DNA from: Apoda limacodes
Taxonomy: Eukaryota > Arthropoda > Insecta > Lepidoptera > Limacodidae
DNA length: 64,000 nt
Direction of reading: 5' to 3'
Assembly: GCA_946406115.1 (NCBI GenBank)
Contig: OX291544.1
Location: 33,621,521-33,685,520 of the forward strand
In this document: one piece after another, positions 1 to 9,368 of the stretch
Layout of the letters: each line of letters opens with the position of its first letter
How positions within the stretch are numbered: position 1 is the first letter of the stretch
Translations under genes and position numbers: made by a program
The notes under the pieces: model-generated
Seen by the model: the letters and a program-made list of their open reading frames with translations, nothing else
Databases searched by the model: none
What the model was told of the DNA's origin: nothing

Positions 1-165
1 TAAGCCATCGAGCTTTATCAAGGTTTCTTGACATAAACAGATAGTCAGCCATCGAGCGTCGCTATGGGTACCTATACCGTTACCCATCGAGCGTTGCCAT
101 GGGTACCTTGACATCATCGAGACAGTAAGCCATCAAGCTTCGCCATGGGTACCTATCAGTGACCT
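1..165. repeat. Minisatellite array, 79-bp dimeric unit (left part)
   Basis: Diverged head-to-tail units share the core agccatcgagcgt. They alternate between arms ending ccatgggtacctata and arms ending cttgacatcatcg. The same unit returns at 2964-3415. The array runs off the left edge, so its full length is unknown. Confidence 0.85.
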
Positions 166-300
166 ATAAAAAAACAAAGCCAAGACGAGTTCTGTATAAA
201 TATACGTGATAGATTAACAAATCGTGGTTCAAGGGATTTCTTCTTAGGGAAAATGTTTTGATGCATTTACGTAAGTTTATGGGGAAAGAAACGTAAAAAT

Positions 301-601
301 ATATATTATACCGAGAGGACTTATGCATAATGTTTTAGAAGAAATTCATGATAATTTAATGCTAGGAGGTCACCTAGGAATATTTAAATGCGTAGGAATA
401 TTTCAGGAGAGGTATTATAGTCCAGGTGTGAGAGAAATTATCGAGGGCTTTATTATATCCTGCGAAATATGTTATAAAAGAAAAAAATGTAGTCGTAAGC
501 AGTTATTACAATGGATCAGACCGAAATCAATAGGAGAAAAATTTTCCTTCGATATTTTAGGTCCATTAAAAAGAAGAATGCGAGGAAATCGATATATGTG
601 A
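301..601 (+). pseudogene. Ty3/gypsy-type integrase fragment (zinc-binding domain and start of catalytic core)
   Basis: The open frame from 323 encodes 92 residues. It has the HHCC zinc-binding arrangement of LTR-retrotransposon integrases: H9 and H17 (in GGHLG), then C47 and C50 (CEIC). A YYSPGVREII stretch lies where these proteins have YWPG(L/M). Next comes GEKFSFDILGPL, the start of the integrase core, in which D77 sits at the first catalytic Asp. The frame stops soon after, and no reverse transcriptase, RNase H or LTR is visible on either side. This is therefore a short isolated scrap lying between a minisatellite and a LINE. A BEL/Pao origin cannot be excluded, but the spacing fits Ty3/gypsy better. 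Confidence 0.75.
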
Positions 602-689
602 ACATTGAATAAATGTAAGGAAAAAAATTGTTATAAGACCTAAAACTAAACGATACTTAGAGATATTTAAAAATAATTTATTGTTAAAA

Positions 690-1366
690 ATTGCGTCTCT
701 TGTCGAACATAATGATCCAAATAAATACACAATATAATATGTTTTTTAAAGTTTTTAGTGATGAGTACGACTCTGTATTTAAACCCTGTAAAAAAGAGTG
801 TCTTAGCTAACCAACGTCTATGCTTTAGTGATTGGGCCACTGTGGGCATCCATGTAAGCAGAAAACGATTGTATGAGTTATATAGTGAAAAAAAGTTTAA
901 AATAAGTGAGTGAGACATTTAATGATTATGTTAAAAATACTCTAAATTATTTAAAATAATCTGTCGTATAGCAAAATCACGTTTTTTAAGTGAAAAAATT
1001 TAAAATAGTAATGATAAAATAAAAACCACTTGGAGCATTATTAATGCTGAGACTGGAAAATCAAAATTTCATAAAACTGATTATTGTCTAGAAGTTAATG
1101 GGACTATTTTTAACTCAGAAAGAGATATTGCCTCATTGTTCAATAATTTTTTCCTAGATATTCCATTCTCAACTACCAACTCACTAAACTCATCTTCATT
1201 AATAGCAGTGGCTCAAAATGTATAAGAATGCCCAAAAGAATTTAAATTTAGACATGTTAATCATAATGATGTTATCAAAGCATTAAATTCTCTAAAAATA
1301 AAAAAAATTATGAATTATAAAAGGTAAAAACCATAATTTCTGTGATTGCTCCCCAACTAGCTATAA
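690..1366 (+). pseudogene. Jockey-like LINE, linker region between endonuclease and reverse transcriptase (5' of Helitron insertion)
   Basis: Short frames interrupted by stops match the linker of the better-preserved LINE at 40.3-43.2 kb. Examples are SDWATVGIHVSRKRLYELYS (from about 823), aligned with NDWATKGIKISRDRFYELYS there, then NGTIFNSERDIASLFNNFF and EFKFRHVNHNDVIKAL. The endonuclease domain is absent, so this copy is 5'-truncated near 690, as expected from incomplete reverse transcription. The coding trace stops at the Helitron that begins at 1367 and resumes in frame after 1801. The copy is dead, with several stops and frameshifts in this half. Confidence 0.75.
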
Positions 1367-1801
1367 TCTATATATATATATATATATATAAAAATGCATA
1401 CCTATTTCCCTTGGTCACGCCATCACACGTGAACGGCTAGACCGATATCCCTAATTCTTTTTCTATTGTGTTTATTATTGTCAGGAGAAGTTTCTTATGA
1501 AAAAAAAACTGTCAAGTGCGAGTCTGAATTGCGCACTAAGGGTAAACAGATTTTAATAAAATTTTGGTAAGTTGTTATGCACACGCCGGGGAAGGTTTCT
1601 GAATTAGTACAACCCTTTCACAATAGGTTGGTGCGGCAGTTTTTTAAAAAAACACCATGTTCGTCGGGTCAGCTAGGTATCTAATAGAAATCCACGCGGG
1701 TGTAGTCGTGGGTAATAGCTACCTACCTACCCTTTGTTGTAACAGATGGTGCTACAGTGCATCAACTTTACAGGCAGAAGAAAGTCTGCCGGGCCAGCTA
1801 G
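1367..1801 (+). mobile_element. Non-autonomous Helitron inserted in the LINE
   Basis: The element starts TCTATATATAT, carries 'gaacggctagaccgat' shortly after, and ends gggccagCTAG. Starts and CTAG ends of this type are familiar in lepidopteran Helitrons. The bases outside are A (1366) and T (1802), the A|T target of Helitrons, which make no target duplication. Removing the element rejoins the LINE frame. It is 435 bp long and encodes no Rep/helicase. A second CTAG end (1673-1676), preceded by gttcgtcgggtcag, lies inside it, and the stretch 1602-1676 is shared with the element ending at 28354. Confidence 0.8.
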
Positions 1802-2790
1802 TATTTAATAAATCTATTGATTGTGGTGTATTTCCTGATTTAATGAAATACAGTAAAATTAGACCTATATTTAAATCAGGTAGTACTACGTACCTCTCTA
1901 ACTTTAGACCTATCTCTATACTACCTGTTTTCTGTAAAATCTTTGAAAAACTGACCTTAAATCAAATGAGTAGTCATTTTACTTCACTACTGACTTGCAA
2001 ACAGTTTGGGTTCACAAAAGGTCAGTCAACAACCGACGCTGGCGTAGAGCTTATTCAGCACATATTTGATGCATGGGAGGATTCAATGGATGCCTTGCGT
2101 GTTTTTTGTGATATATCCAAGGCATTTGATTGCGTCCAACATGAAACCCTAATAAGGAAATTGCAACACTATGGTATAAGGGGTACTGCACTTAAACTCA
2201 TTAGCTCGTACCTGGACAATACGATTCAGACAGTTGATATAAATGGGAAGGGCGCCCCTGGGTCAAAAATTAAAATGGGCGTTCCACAGGGCTCCATCCT
2301 AGGGCCATTCCTATTTCTTATATACATTAATGATCTGCCGGAGGCCGTTAAAAACAATCACGAGATAGTGTTGTTCGCAGATGGCACGTCACTTTTGTTT
2401 AGTGTTAAAATACGCGAAACAGTTCTAGATAATGTAAATAACTGTCTGTCTAAAGTTGTACACTGGTTCAATATGAATAATTTGCTTTTAAACAGTAAGA
2501 AAACTAAATGTATTAAATTTTTAACGCCAAATGTTAGTCAAGTAAGAACCAGTGTACTTATAAATGAGGAGCAATTAGATGTTGTAGATAGCGCTGTATT
2601 CTTAGGCATTACTTTAGATGCAAAACTTCAATGGGGCCCACACATAGCTGGATTGGCGAATAGACTTAGTTCTGCAGCTTTTGCGGTTAAAAAGATTCGT
2701 CAACTTACAGACGAAGCCACAGCCCGGCTAGTATATTTTAGTTACTTTCATAGCGTGATGTCCTATGGTATCTCTTTACTCTTTACGCAA
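1802..2790 (+). pseudogene. Jockey-like LINE reverse transcriptase (3' of Helitron insertion), catalytic Asp lost
   Basis: One long open frame (its ATG at 1657 lies inside the Helitron and is not native) encodes most of a non-LTR reverse transcriptase. Motifs in order are GVFPDLMK, NFRPISILPVF, QSTTDAG, the palm motif DISKAFDCV with its first catalytic Asp, MGVPQGSILGPF, and FADGTSLLF. The last should be FADD; the second Asp is Gly (codon ggc, 2383-2385), so polymerase activity should be lost. The thumb region WFNMNNLLLNSKKTKCIKF and FLGITLDAKLQWGPHI follow. Homology ends near SYGISLL (about 2790), after which an unrelated LINE tail is joined. It is the same family as the copy at 40.3-43.2 kb. 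Confidence 0.88.
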
Positions 2791-2792
2791 AA

Positions 2793-2960
2793 AAAAATTG
2801 AAAAGAGCGACAGCTGGAGAGTTTCTTTCGCCGTTTCTTCTCTTGATTCCGAAACGATAGTAGTTTATGAATTCCTTGCATATTATACTGACGTCAAAAA
2901 AGTGATATTGTATCCTATTTTTGAGAAATAAACTATTTGAAATTAATAATTTGTAATTTG
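2793..2960 (+). mobile_element. LINE 3'-tail fragment
   Basis: The segment contains gagagtttctttcgccgttt followed by cttctc, and ends near gagaaataaactatttgaa. This is the form of a lepidopteran LINE 3' UTR (gagtttcttgcc.gttcttctc ... aataaa). It is fused to the truncated reverse transcriptase on the left and meets the minisatellite on the right. Related pieces are at 19975-20040 and 32735-32900, both on the minus strand. Confidence 0.45.
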
Positions 2961-2963
2961 AAC

Positions 2964-3415
2964 AGTAAGCCATCGAGCGTCGCCAAAGTACCTTAACATC
3001 ATCGGATAGTGAGCCATCGAGCGTTACCATGGGTACCTATACAGTAAGCCATCGAGCGTCGGCAAAGTACCTTGATACATCTGATAGTTAGCCATCAAGC
3101 GTCACCATGGGTACCTATACAGTAAGCCATTATGCGTCGCCAAAGCACCTTGACATCATCGGATAGTGAGCCATCGAGCGTCACCATGGGTGCCTATACA
3201 GTAAGCCATCGAGCGTCGGTAAAGTACCTTGATACATAGGATAGTTAGCCATCGAGCGTCACCATGGGTCCCTATACCGTAAGCCATCGACTTTTGCGAA
3301 GGCATCTTTACATCATCAGACAGTAAGCTATTGAGTGTCGCCATGTGTACCTACACAGTAAGCCATTGAGCGTCGCCAAGATATCTTAACATCATCGGAC
3401 AGTAAGCCATCGAGC
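2964..3415. repeat. Minisatellite array, 79-bp dimeric unit (right part)
   Basis: There are nearly six units. Each unit is a 44-bp half (agtaagccatcgagcgtcg then caaagtaccttgacatcatc) plus a 35-bp half (agtgagccatcgagcgt then caccatgggtacctatac). The halves are themselves related through agccatcgagcgt, so the unit arose by duplication and divergence. It is the same repeat as 1-165. Confidence 0.92.
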
Positions 3416-5430
3416 CGCCACCCTACTGTTGGTTGCCTAAGTTTTTCAGTTGATTGTTGTTCACCATTTAGATATTGAATCAGTATAGTATATGAATAAA
3501 TTATGATATTTTAGGAACAAACAAAAAATATATGCAAATGGGTAACTGTAAATAGTAATGTTATCCACCGCGGCACTCTATTTGCATAACATATGATATA
3601 ATGGAGCTCTAATATGTTTGATAAATAATCCTTTGGTGATACGATACCTACTGTTAAACTTTGTCGACTACTCGTTACTATAACTATTTATTTGTTGCGA
3701 GATCAAAACAAAACTCGTATAAGCTACAATTTTTTTATTTTTAGTAAGAAATGTAAAGTGTGAGAATGAAAGAAGCTAGAGTAAAAGTCGATACAATAAG
3801 CTTGTGCTCGTGAATTTTTCTATATTAGGGATATAGGAATAGGAAAAATTTCTCATAATTATCAAGCCCAGGACTTACATGGCCCTTTGCCGTTTCCATG
3901 GATACGGACGGACACTACGAGATTGTCGTACAGCTGGTTGGTTTACACAGGTACCAAGGCAGCCGCAGTCGGGAGGTTGGCTATATAGCTTTATGCAAAT
4001 GTCTTTATTAGAGAATTGTGTGATACTTGTATATTTTTCAAGATTATCAAGTGGTATTTAGATGTAGACGAGCGGCGAGCGGCGAGCGGTGACACGCGAC
4101 AAGGAGATGCGCTCACCTCTGACCTATTGTATAAACACTCATATATATAACGACGCCCTCTACATTTTGCTCCACTTTTTACTCCTCAAGGTCGGTATTA
4201 AATTACGCAGTATTATTTTAGACAGACATTCCTACACACATTATTTTAAAGGTATATAAAAAACAACAATAAGTGAAGTTGTCCAGTATTGTTTTGTGGT
4301 TAGATAATGGGCTGGGCCATGGGCTTGCCTATACAAAATAACCGTCTTTACTACAAGTGATAAATGGAAACATCTACTCAGTACATAATATTTAGCATAG
4401 TTTGTATAAATCCGTCATTTATTGAGTTAAATCTATAAAAAAAATTATTCAGTCTTTTGACAAAAAAACAAAAATTTCACGGTTTTGGAAAAATCATCCC
4501 ACAGCGGGTAAAATAGGGGATGAAACTTTGTATTAGAATCCAGGATTTTTTTTAATTTAAATTAGTATATACATAGTGGGTAGAAAATAAAGATATACCT
4601 ACTTATTTCAGCATTTTTCAAAATTTCCTAAGTAAAAGGCGTGGTAAAGCTTGTATGGGAAGTTTAATAGTACGTTTATTAGCAAATTAACTTGAAACAA
4701 AGTATGAAAGCTCTTCAGTAATGAACACACATTTCATTGATTTTAAGTTAAGTTTGTCAAAAACTAATATATACATAATATTTTCAAAGTCAAATCTATG
4801 TATAAACGGCAATGTCCCAACCCAACTGATAAATCCATTATCCAGCCACATGACTAAATAACCCACGTTATTTAGTCATGTGATTAAGCCCAAACCGCTA
4901 AGCGCACAAACGAAATTTTTACAACGGGTGATTTTATTTTATAGGCGTCGTTTAAGAAAGGATTTATCAAAATTAAACCCCTAAGAAGGTGAGATAGTGG
5001 TAAAAGTTTATGAAAATTTGTCATTTTGACGTGACAACGTCTTATAAATTGGTTTGCCGGGTGACACTTCAAGAAACTGCGTTACGCTCCGCTCACGTTA
5101 TGCGCTCACAATGAGAGCGAGTGAGAGGCACGCGGCATGGTTAGCCCGCCTAAGAGCGAGAGAGACAGACATAAAAAGTGAAAGGCACAAGTTGTCACGT
5201 AAAACTTTCGCCCGTATACCGACTTTACAGGCAACCAGTTTTATTTCATTAAACTATCTTTGACATATATTTTTTAATTTAGAATCACTAGCTGTAGGTA
5301 CTGTTTTTGAAAAATTATACGCGAGGTAATAAATAAAGAAAAGAAAAAAAGAAATGAAACACTGCATGGGAACTCAGTTGGTTTTAAAATAATACCATGA
5401 AAATTGGTATCTACTCGGAATTTATGGTCC
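3416..5430. other. AT-rich stretch without recognisable gene
   Basis: I see no coding sequence. There is a small GC-rich run of gagcggc repeats near 4070-4090, a perfect hairpin at 4847-4882, and a GC-rich patch with many gcgag/gctc words at 5050-5180. The 4470-4680 stretch has weak resemblance to the 'gggtgaaactttgtat' modules found at 5430-6680. Confidence 0.5.
4847..4882. repeat. Perfect 16-bp inverted repeat with 4-nt loop
   Basis: cacatgactaaataac (4847-4862), loop ccac, gttatttagtcatgtg (4867-4882). The arms match at every base. No polyT run or gene lies next to it, so a terminator is not implied. Confidence 0.85.
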
Positions 5431-5582
5431 AAGTTTAGTTAAAACTAATTATATATAATTTTGTTTACAATTAAAGAACGTCGTGTTTCGGAATTTTTAA
5501 AAATTTAACCCTTAAGGGGAATAGGAGTGACAAAGTATCTTTAAAGTCAAACTTTAGTATTATTATTTTCTAACCTTGGCCC
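5431..5582. repeat. Diverged repeat module with cccttaaggg palindrome (first)
   Basis: It contains tttcggaatttttaaaaatt, then aacccttaagggga at 5507-5520. The same word order returns at 6340-6400 (cccttaaggg at 6380-6389), and looser forms lie at 6190-6260. It reads like an old dispersed repeat interrupted by the LINE tail at 5583-6065. Confidence 0.35.
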
Positions 5583-6065
5583 TTTTGACTTTTGACTCCG
5601 TTCAACAACGGGCTGTGAGAATTGTTGACGATCCCAAACTCACTAGCGGTGTCAAGCCCTTAATTCTGTGGAGAGACTTGGCCTCCCTGTGTGTGTTCTA
5701 CCGCTTGTACAATGGGATGTGTTCCGAAGAATTGTTCGAAATGATGTCCACGGCTACTCTCTACCATTGCACCGGTCGCCATCGGCAGGGAATTCATTAT
5801 CCCACTTTTGAACCGAAATGGTCGCGTACAGTGCGGTTTATGTGAAACTTCTTCCGCGAACGCTTGGGTTGTGGAATGAGCTCCCTGCCAAGGTTTTCTT
5901 TAAGGACTACAGTATGGGGCTTAAAAGAAAGAAGTTATTAGATTTTTGAAGGGTTGGCAACGCGCGAGTGGTACCTCTGGCGTTGCAACCGTCCATAGGC
6001 TACGGTGACCGCTTACCATCAGGTGGACCATAAGCTTGCTTGCCACCTTAGTGATATAAAAAAAA
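5583..6065 (+). mobile_element. CR1/jockey-type LINE 3' end, copy A
   Basis: A 5'-truncated LINE. The translated trace has DSVQQRAVRIVDDPKL, WRDLASLCVFYRLYNGMCSE, then after a frameshift near 5840 LPRTLGLWNELPAKVF and FKDYSMGLK. This is the C-terminal part of a LINE polymerase ORF. The 3' UTR has 'cttaccatcaggtggacc' and 'gcttgccaccttagtgatat' and ends in an A-rich run. The same 3' end occurs at 21778, 22815, 34990, 46405 (minus strand) and 62548. Confidence 0.8.
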
Positions 6066-6690
6066 TAGAATAATATTGTTACGGTCAAATTTTCTTGACT
6101 TAGTATTATTTGTTTTTAATACAATCAGTAAAATACGTATTTCGGCCCTTTTGAAAAATTTTGAATGTTGAGCTAAATGAAAAACTTGACTTAAGATTTT
6201 TAATAGAAATACTAAAAAACGCGTTTCGGAGTGTTTCAAAATTTAATCTTTAAAGGCAGAAACGAAGCAGCAAGTTTGTTAGGTTTTGTGACTTTTGTGT
6301 GTGTCAAATAATAATAATATAGTAAAATTGGCTGCTTGCCAATACAAACCACGTATTTCTATTTTTTTTTCATATTGAACCCTTAAGGGGGTAAAACACG
6401 TAGGTACGTATTTTGTTGCTTCTTAAAATTCAACTTCTACGTGGAAAGGGAATCAGAGAGTTTTCCAGGAATAAAATATTTCTATCGTCAATTTACTAGA
6501 CATTTGCGGAGATATGCTTTTGAAGACAATTAACGAAGGGTGTGTTTTGGGGTTTCTAAAAATCTTCTTATCGTAAAGTCTACTTTCAAGCTCTAGGTTT
6601 GCATGTCTGGAACATGACTTTTGGAGTTTTTAAAATTCAATTATGGGAGAAGGTCGTTGACCATTTTGATTGAAAAATAATGTGTTGAAA
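6066..6690. other. AT-rich stretch with diverged repeat modules
   Basis: No gene is visible. The stretch holds further degenerate copies of the module with cccttaaggg (6380-6389) and related words (tttcggagtgtttcaaaatt near 6225). Confidence 0.35.
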
Positions 6691-6699
6691 AGTTATCAT

Positions 6700-7560
6700 C
6701 ATTAACAATACTGTCGCGACGATCCGTAAGATTCTTATGGCCCGTGCGAAATGTGCCATAAACAAGAGACAGATATCCGCGAACTGTGGCAACTCTGAGA
6801 ACAGCAACACTGGAAGTACTTGACTAGCAACACCGAGAGCACACTTATATAGACTGGCGGAACCGAGAGCACATTTTCCCGGACGCAGCCAAGCAGTATA
6901 GAAGCAACAGTGGTTCGTGTACTCCCGCTTTGACGGTAGGTTGGAACTTGAATCAGCAGAGCCTAGCAAGAACATCTCAAGTAACCAGTAAGTGAAGTTT
7001 GCAGGCATTTATGTGTGTGTTTGATATTTATCTTGTTGGTTAGGTTTGGACATGCCGCGGTCGCGGGCCTGTAAGGTCTATGTGTCGTGTAATCGTGTTA
7101 GATATATTTTGTAGGTTAGGTCTGGACATGCCGCGGTCGCGGGGCCGTAAGGTCCTGCCGCGACCGCGGCCTTAGATAGGGGCGAATTCGTCCTAAAGAT
7201 ATCGGCGCTGATCGCACAGGGCCACGATTTTGGGAACTATATGATATTGGTTCGGATCGTGGTCGGGTAGGAGGCCACGATTGCGGAATCAATAGAGTGT
7301 TAGCACGGATCGTGGTCTGAGTCACAACTAGGTGATGGGGAGCCTCAGGACACTGGCTCCATTTGTGGCCCAGAGGGAGGGAGCGGTCGGCTATATCGGG
7401 GGGGATTCCCAAGGCTCTCGTGACTTGGGGACCTCACCGGTGCCCCCGCGATCGGTGAAGATGGACGTCCTAACATCACGTATATATCTTAGGTTTGTGA
7501 AAGCTCACCTGAGATCTATACACCCCACACTATTTACAAACATGAAATAACTTAAATTAC
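6700..7560. other. GC-rich block of unknown nature
   Basis: Base composition differs sharply from the flanks. A 'ggttaggt(t/c)tggacatgccg' unit is present twice (about 7037 and 7113). The word gatcgtgg and its relatives recur at 7205-7320. Open frames on both strands here (7116-7412 and 7332-7550) have low-complexity, arginine/proline-rich translations and no recognisable domain. An LTR or leader of an LTR element is possible but unproven. Confidence 0.3.
7130..7170. repeat. GC-rich inverted repeat, 13-bp perfect arms
   Basis: gccgcggtcgcgg (7130-7142) pairs perfectly with ccgcgaccgcggc (7158-7170) across a 15-nt loop. The left arm word also occurs at 7054-7066 in the duplicated unit upstream. 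Confidence 0.85.
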
Positions 7561-7670
7561 TTGGTTAGGCGCGGTGACGTGATCACACTTACACTAAATA
7601 CTCTCGATAGCAGTGAGATATAGATATGATAGTATAGATTACGGTAGAAAAGTCATGTGGAAATGATTGG

Positions 7671-7832
7671 ATTGATAAATTAAGGCGATAGCCTATCGCT
7701 ATAGTTATGGTTACTAGATCACTGGATCGATAAATTAAGGCGATGGCCTATTGGTATAGTTATGGTTACTAGATCACTGGATTGATAAATTAAGGCGATG
7801 GCCTATTGATATGGTTATGGTTACTAGATCAC
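7671..7832. repeat. 55-bp tandem repeat, 3 copies
   Basis: Copies start at 7671, 7726 and 7781 with attgataaattaaggcgat (t/c at the fourth base) and end ggttactagatcactgg. Divergence between copies is a few bases. Confidence 0.9.
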
Positions 7833-7949
7833 CCACATGGGTGCCTGTGGGCGGGCCGTCGCCTTGGCACGCGGTATACCCTTGGCGCTGTTTAGGATAA
7901 GTGCCGACCGTCACGACAAATACCTTATCTTGGTCCGACCATATTATTG

Positions 7950-8028
7950 AAGTATTCATTACACTCACTAAAACTTTCCGAAACTCTTTTGCTTCCTCTT
8001 TTAGATTATGTTGACGTATGCTACTTAG
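7950..8028 (+). pseudogene. LINE polymerase C-terminal fragment, part 1 (before SINE)
   Basis: The reading LHSLKLSETLLLPLLDYVDV ends in CYLD and continues in frame after the SINE at 8029-8331 if the element and one target copy are removed. The LINE at 15.8 kb carries the equivalent LHSL and TLILPLF stretch. It is the 5' half of a copy split by the SINE. Confidence 0.7.
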
Positions 8029-8331
8029 GGTCGGTGGTGGCCGAGGGGTTTTAATTTCACTTCACGTCCCAAGTGGCGGAGGTTCGAACCCCGGGGTCGG
8101 CGTGTACCAATGAGTCTTTTCTTAATTTCTCAAGTACACTGATCAATTTATTCACACCACTGGCTTTTCGGTGAAGGAAAACATCGTGAGGAAACCTGCA
8201 TACGTTAAGAAAAAAAAAAGTATGTGAAGTTCACAATCCGCACTGGGTCCGCGTGTGGACTATGACCCATATCACCTTCGTTGAGGGTAGGCCGTGCCCC
8301 AGCAGTGGGGACATATGAAGGCTGGCAATGA
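8029..8331 (+). mobile_element. tRNA-derived SINE with 11-bp target-site duplication
   Basis: The head resembles a tRNA gene: an A-box-like gtggtggccgagggg near 8035 and a canonical B box ggttcgaaccccg from 8081 (RNA polymerase III internal promoter elements). The body has the lepidopteran SINE words ggtgaaggaaaacatcgtga then ggaaacctgcatac, 'atccgcactgggtccgcgtg' and 'cagtggggacatatgaaggc'. It is flanked by atgctacttag at 8018-8028 and 8332-8342, a target duplication. The host is a LINE polymerase frame. Confidence 0.88.
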
Positions 8332-8885
8332 ATGCTACTTAGATGCCAACGAGGAGCAGAGACTTCAAAACTTGTGCATCCGATTCATTTTCGTTTTGCG
8401 TAAATACTATCAAATTTCAAAATATAGATCCGAACTCAAGTGGCTCCCTATCTGCTTTCGTCGGAACACTCATATTCTCTGTAATTTATACAATATTCTG
8501 TACAACCCCTCGAGTCCTAATTATCTACGTGAAATGTTTCACTTCCTCCTCTTTAATGATAAGCCTGTTAGATCTCATACTTCTCTTCTCTTAAAAATAC
8601 CTAAACATACCTCTGCTCTCTACAGTAAATCTTTTACCGCTATGCAATTTCACTCTGGGGTTTATTGGCTCACACCATTTGTGATAGTTCATCAATCGCT
8701 ATCTTCAAAAAGCGATTTCTATATTTATTTATATATTCAGCACGTCAGGACATTTGCCAAACAGTTGAAACTATTCGATTGACTATTTAATTCAATGAAT
8801 TCCTATTATTTGTGTAGATTTATAATGTTTTCGTCGCTGAACCTGTCCTAGAACTACCTATAAATAAAGTTTACTATTTTACAAT
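8332..8885 (+). pseudogene. LINE polymerase C-terminal fragment, part 2, and 3' UTR
   Basis: The frame to 8782 reads EEQRLQNLCIRFIFVLRKYY, SELKWLPICFRRNTHILCNL and YNILYNPSSPNYLREMF. These are the 'LQNLCIRFIFGLRKYD ... LKWLPI' signature of the post-RT region of a jockey-like LINE. The same signature occurs at 15.9-16.1 kb. The stop is at 8780-8782. About 100 bp of 3' UTR follow, with aataaagttt near 8865 as a possible polyadenylation signal. Frame in this half is well kept over 140 codons, so this copy is younger than the 14.9-16.3 kb copy. Confidence 0.8.
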
Positions 8886-9368
8886 AATCATCAGCTGTAG
8901 GGTACCTCAGCTAGTTTTGACCGCAGCCAGCAGTGATGACATAAAGTGCGTAAGCGGCGGGATCAGGTCGCTAGATACAGGTCGCGTGTCGCAACCAGTC
9001 GCAGGTCCACAGCGGACCACTCGCGACTGACCTGTCGCCGGGAAGGTCGCCTAGTGCAGATGCTTGCCACCGGTATAGCAACTTATTGAAACTTGGACCG
9101 CGTTGGCAATACTATGGACACGGCCGTGACATACTTACCGTGGAATGCAGATCATTTAATCTTATAATTGTTACAATTATTTAAGTGTATCTATTTTTAT
9201 AGGGTTGATGGAAGCAAATTTTTGCAATCATCAAGAAATCAATTATTCTCTTAAATGTTATTTAAGAAATACATAAATTCGTACAACATGGTGTAGGACT
9301 AGAGAGCATACAACAACAAGAATTGTGACTTCATATAGTACAACAACAACCACGACTTAGTGCCTAAG
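8886..9368. other. Stretch without recognisable gene
   Basis: 8930-9065 is GC-rich with repeated aggtcgc / ggtcgcc words. The rest is AT-rich. No coding frame or known element was recognised. Confidence 0.4.

Noticed and set aside
3156..3344. 62-codon minus-strand frame
   Set aside because: Lies wholly inside the 79-bp minisatellite.
7116..7550. Opposed frames in the GC-rich block as genes
   Set aside because: High GC removes stops on both strands; translations are low-complexity and unrecognised.
8029..8331. tRNA gene
   Set aside because: Only the A and B boxes are tRNA-like; no cloverleaf, and the element has a SINE body and target duplication.
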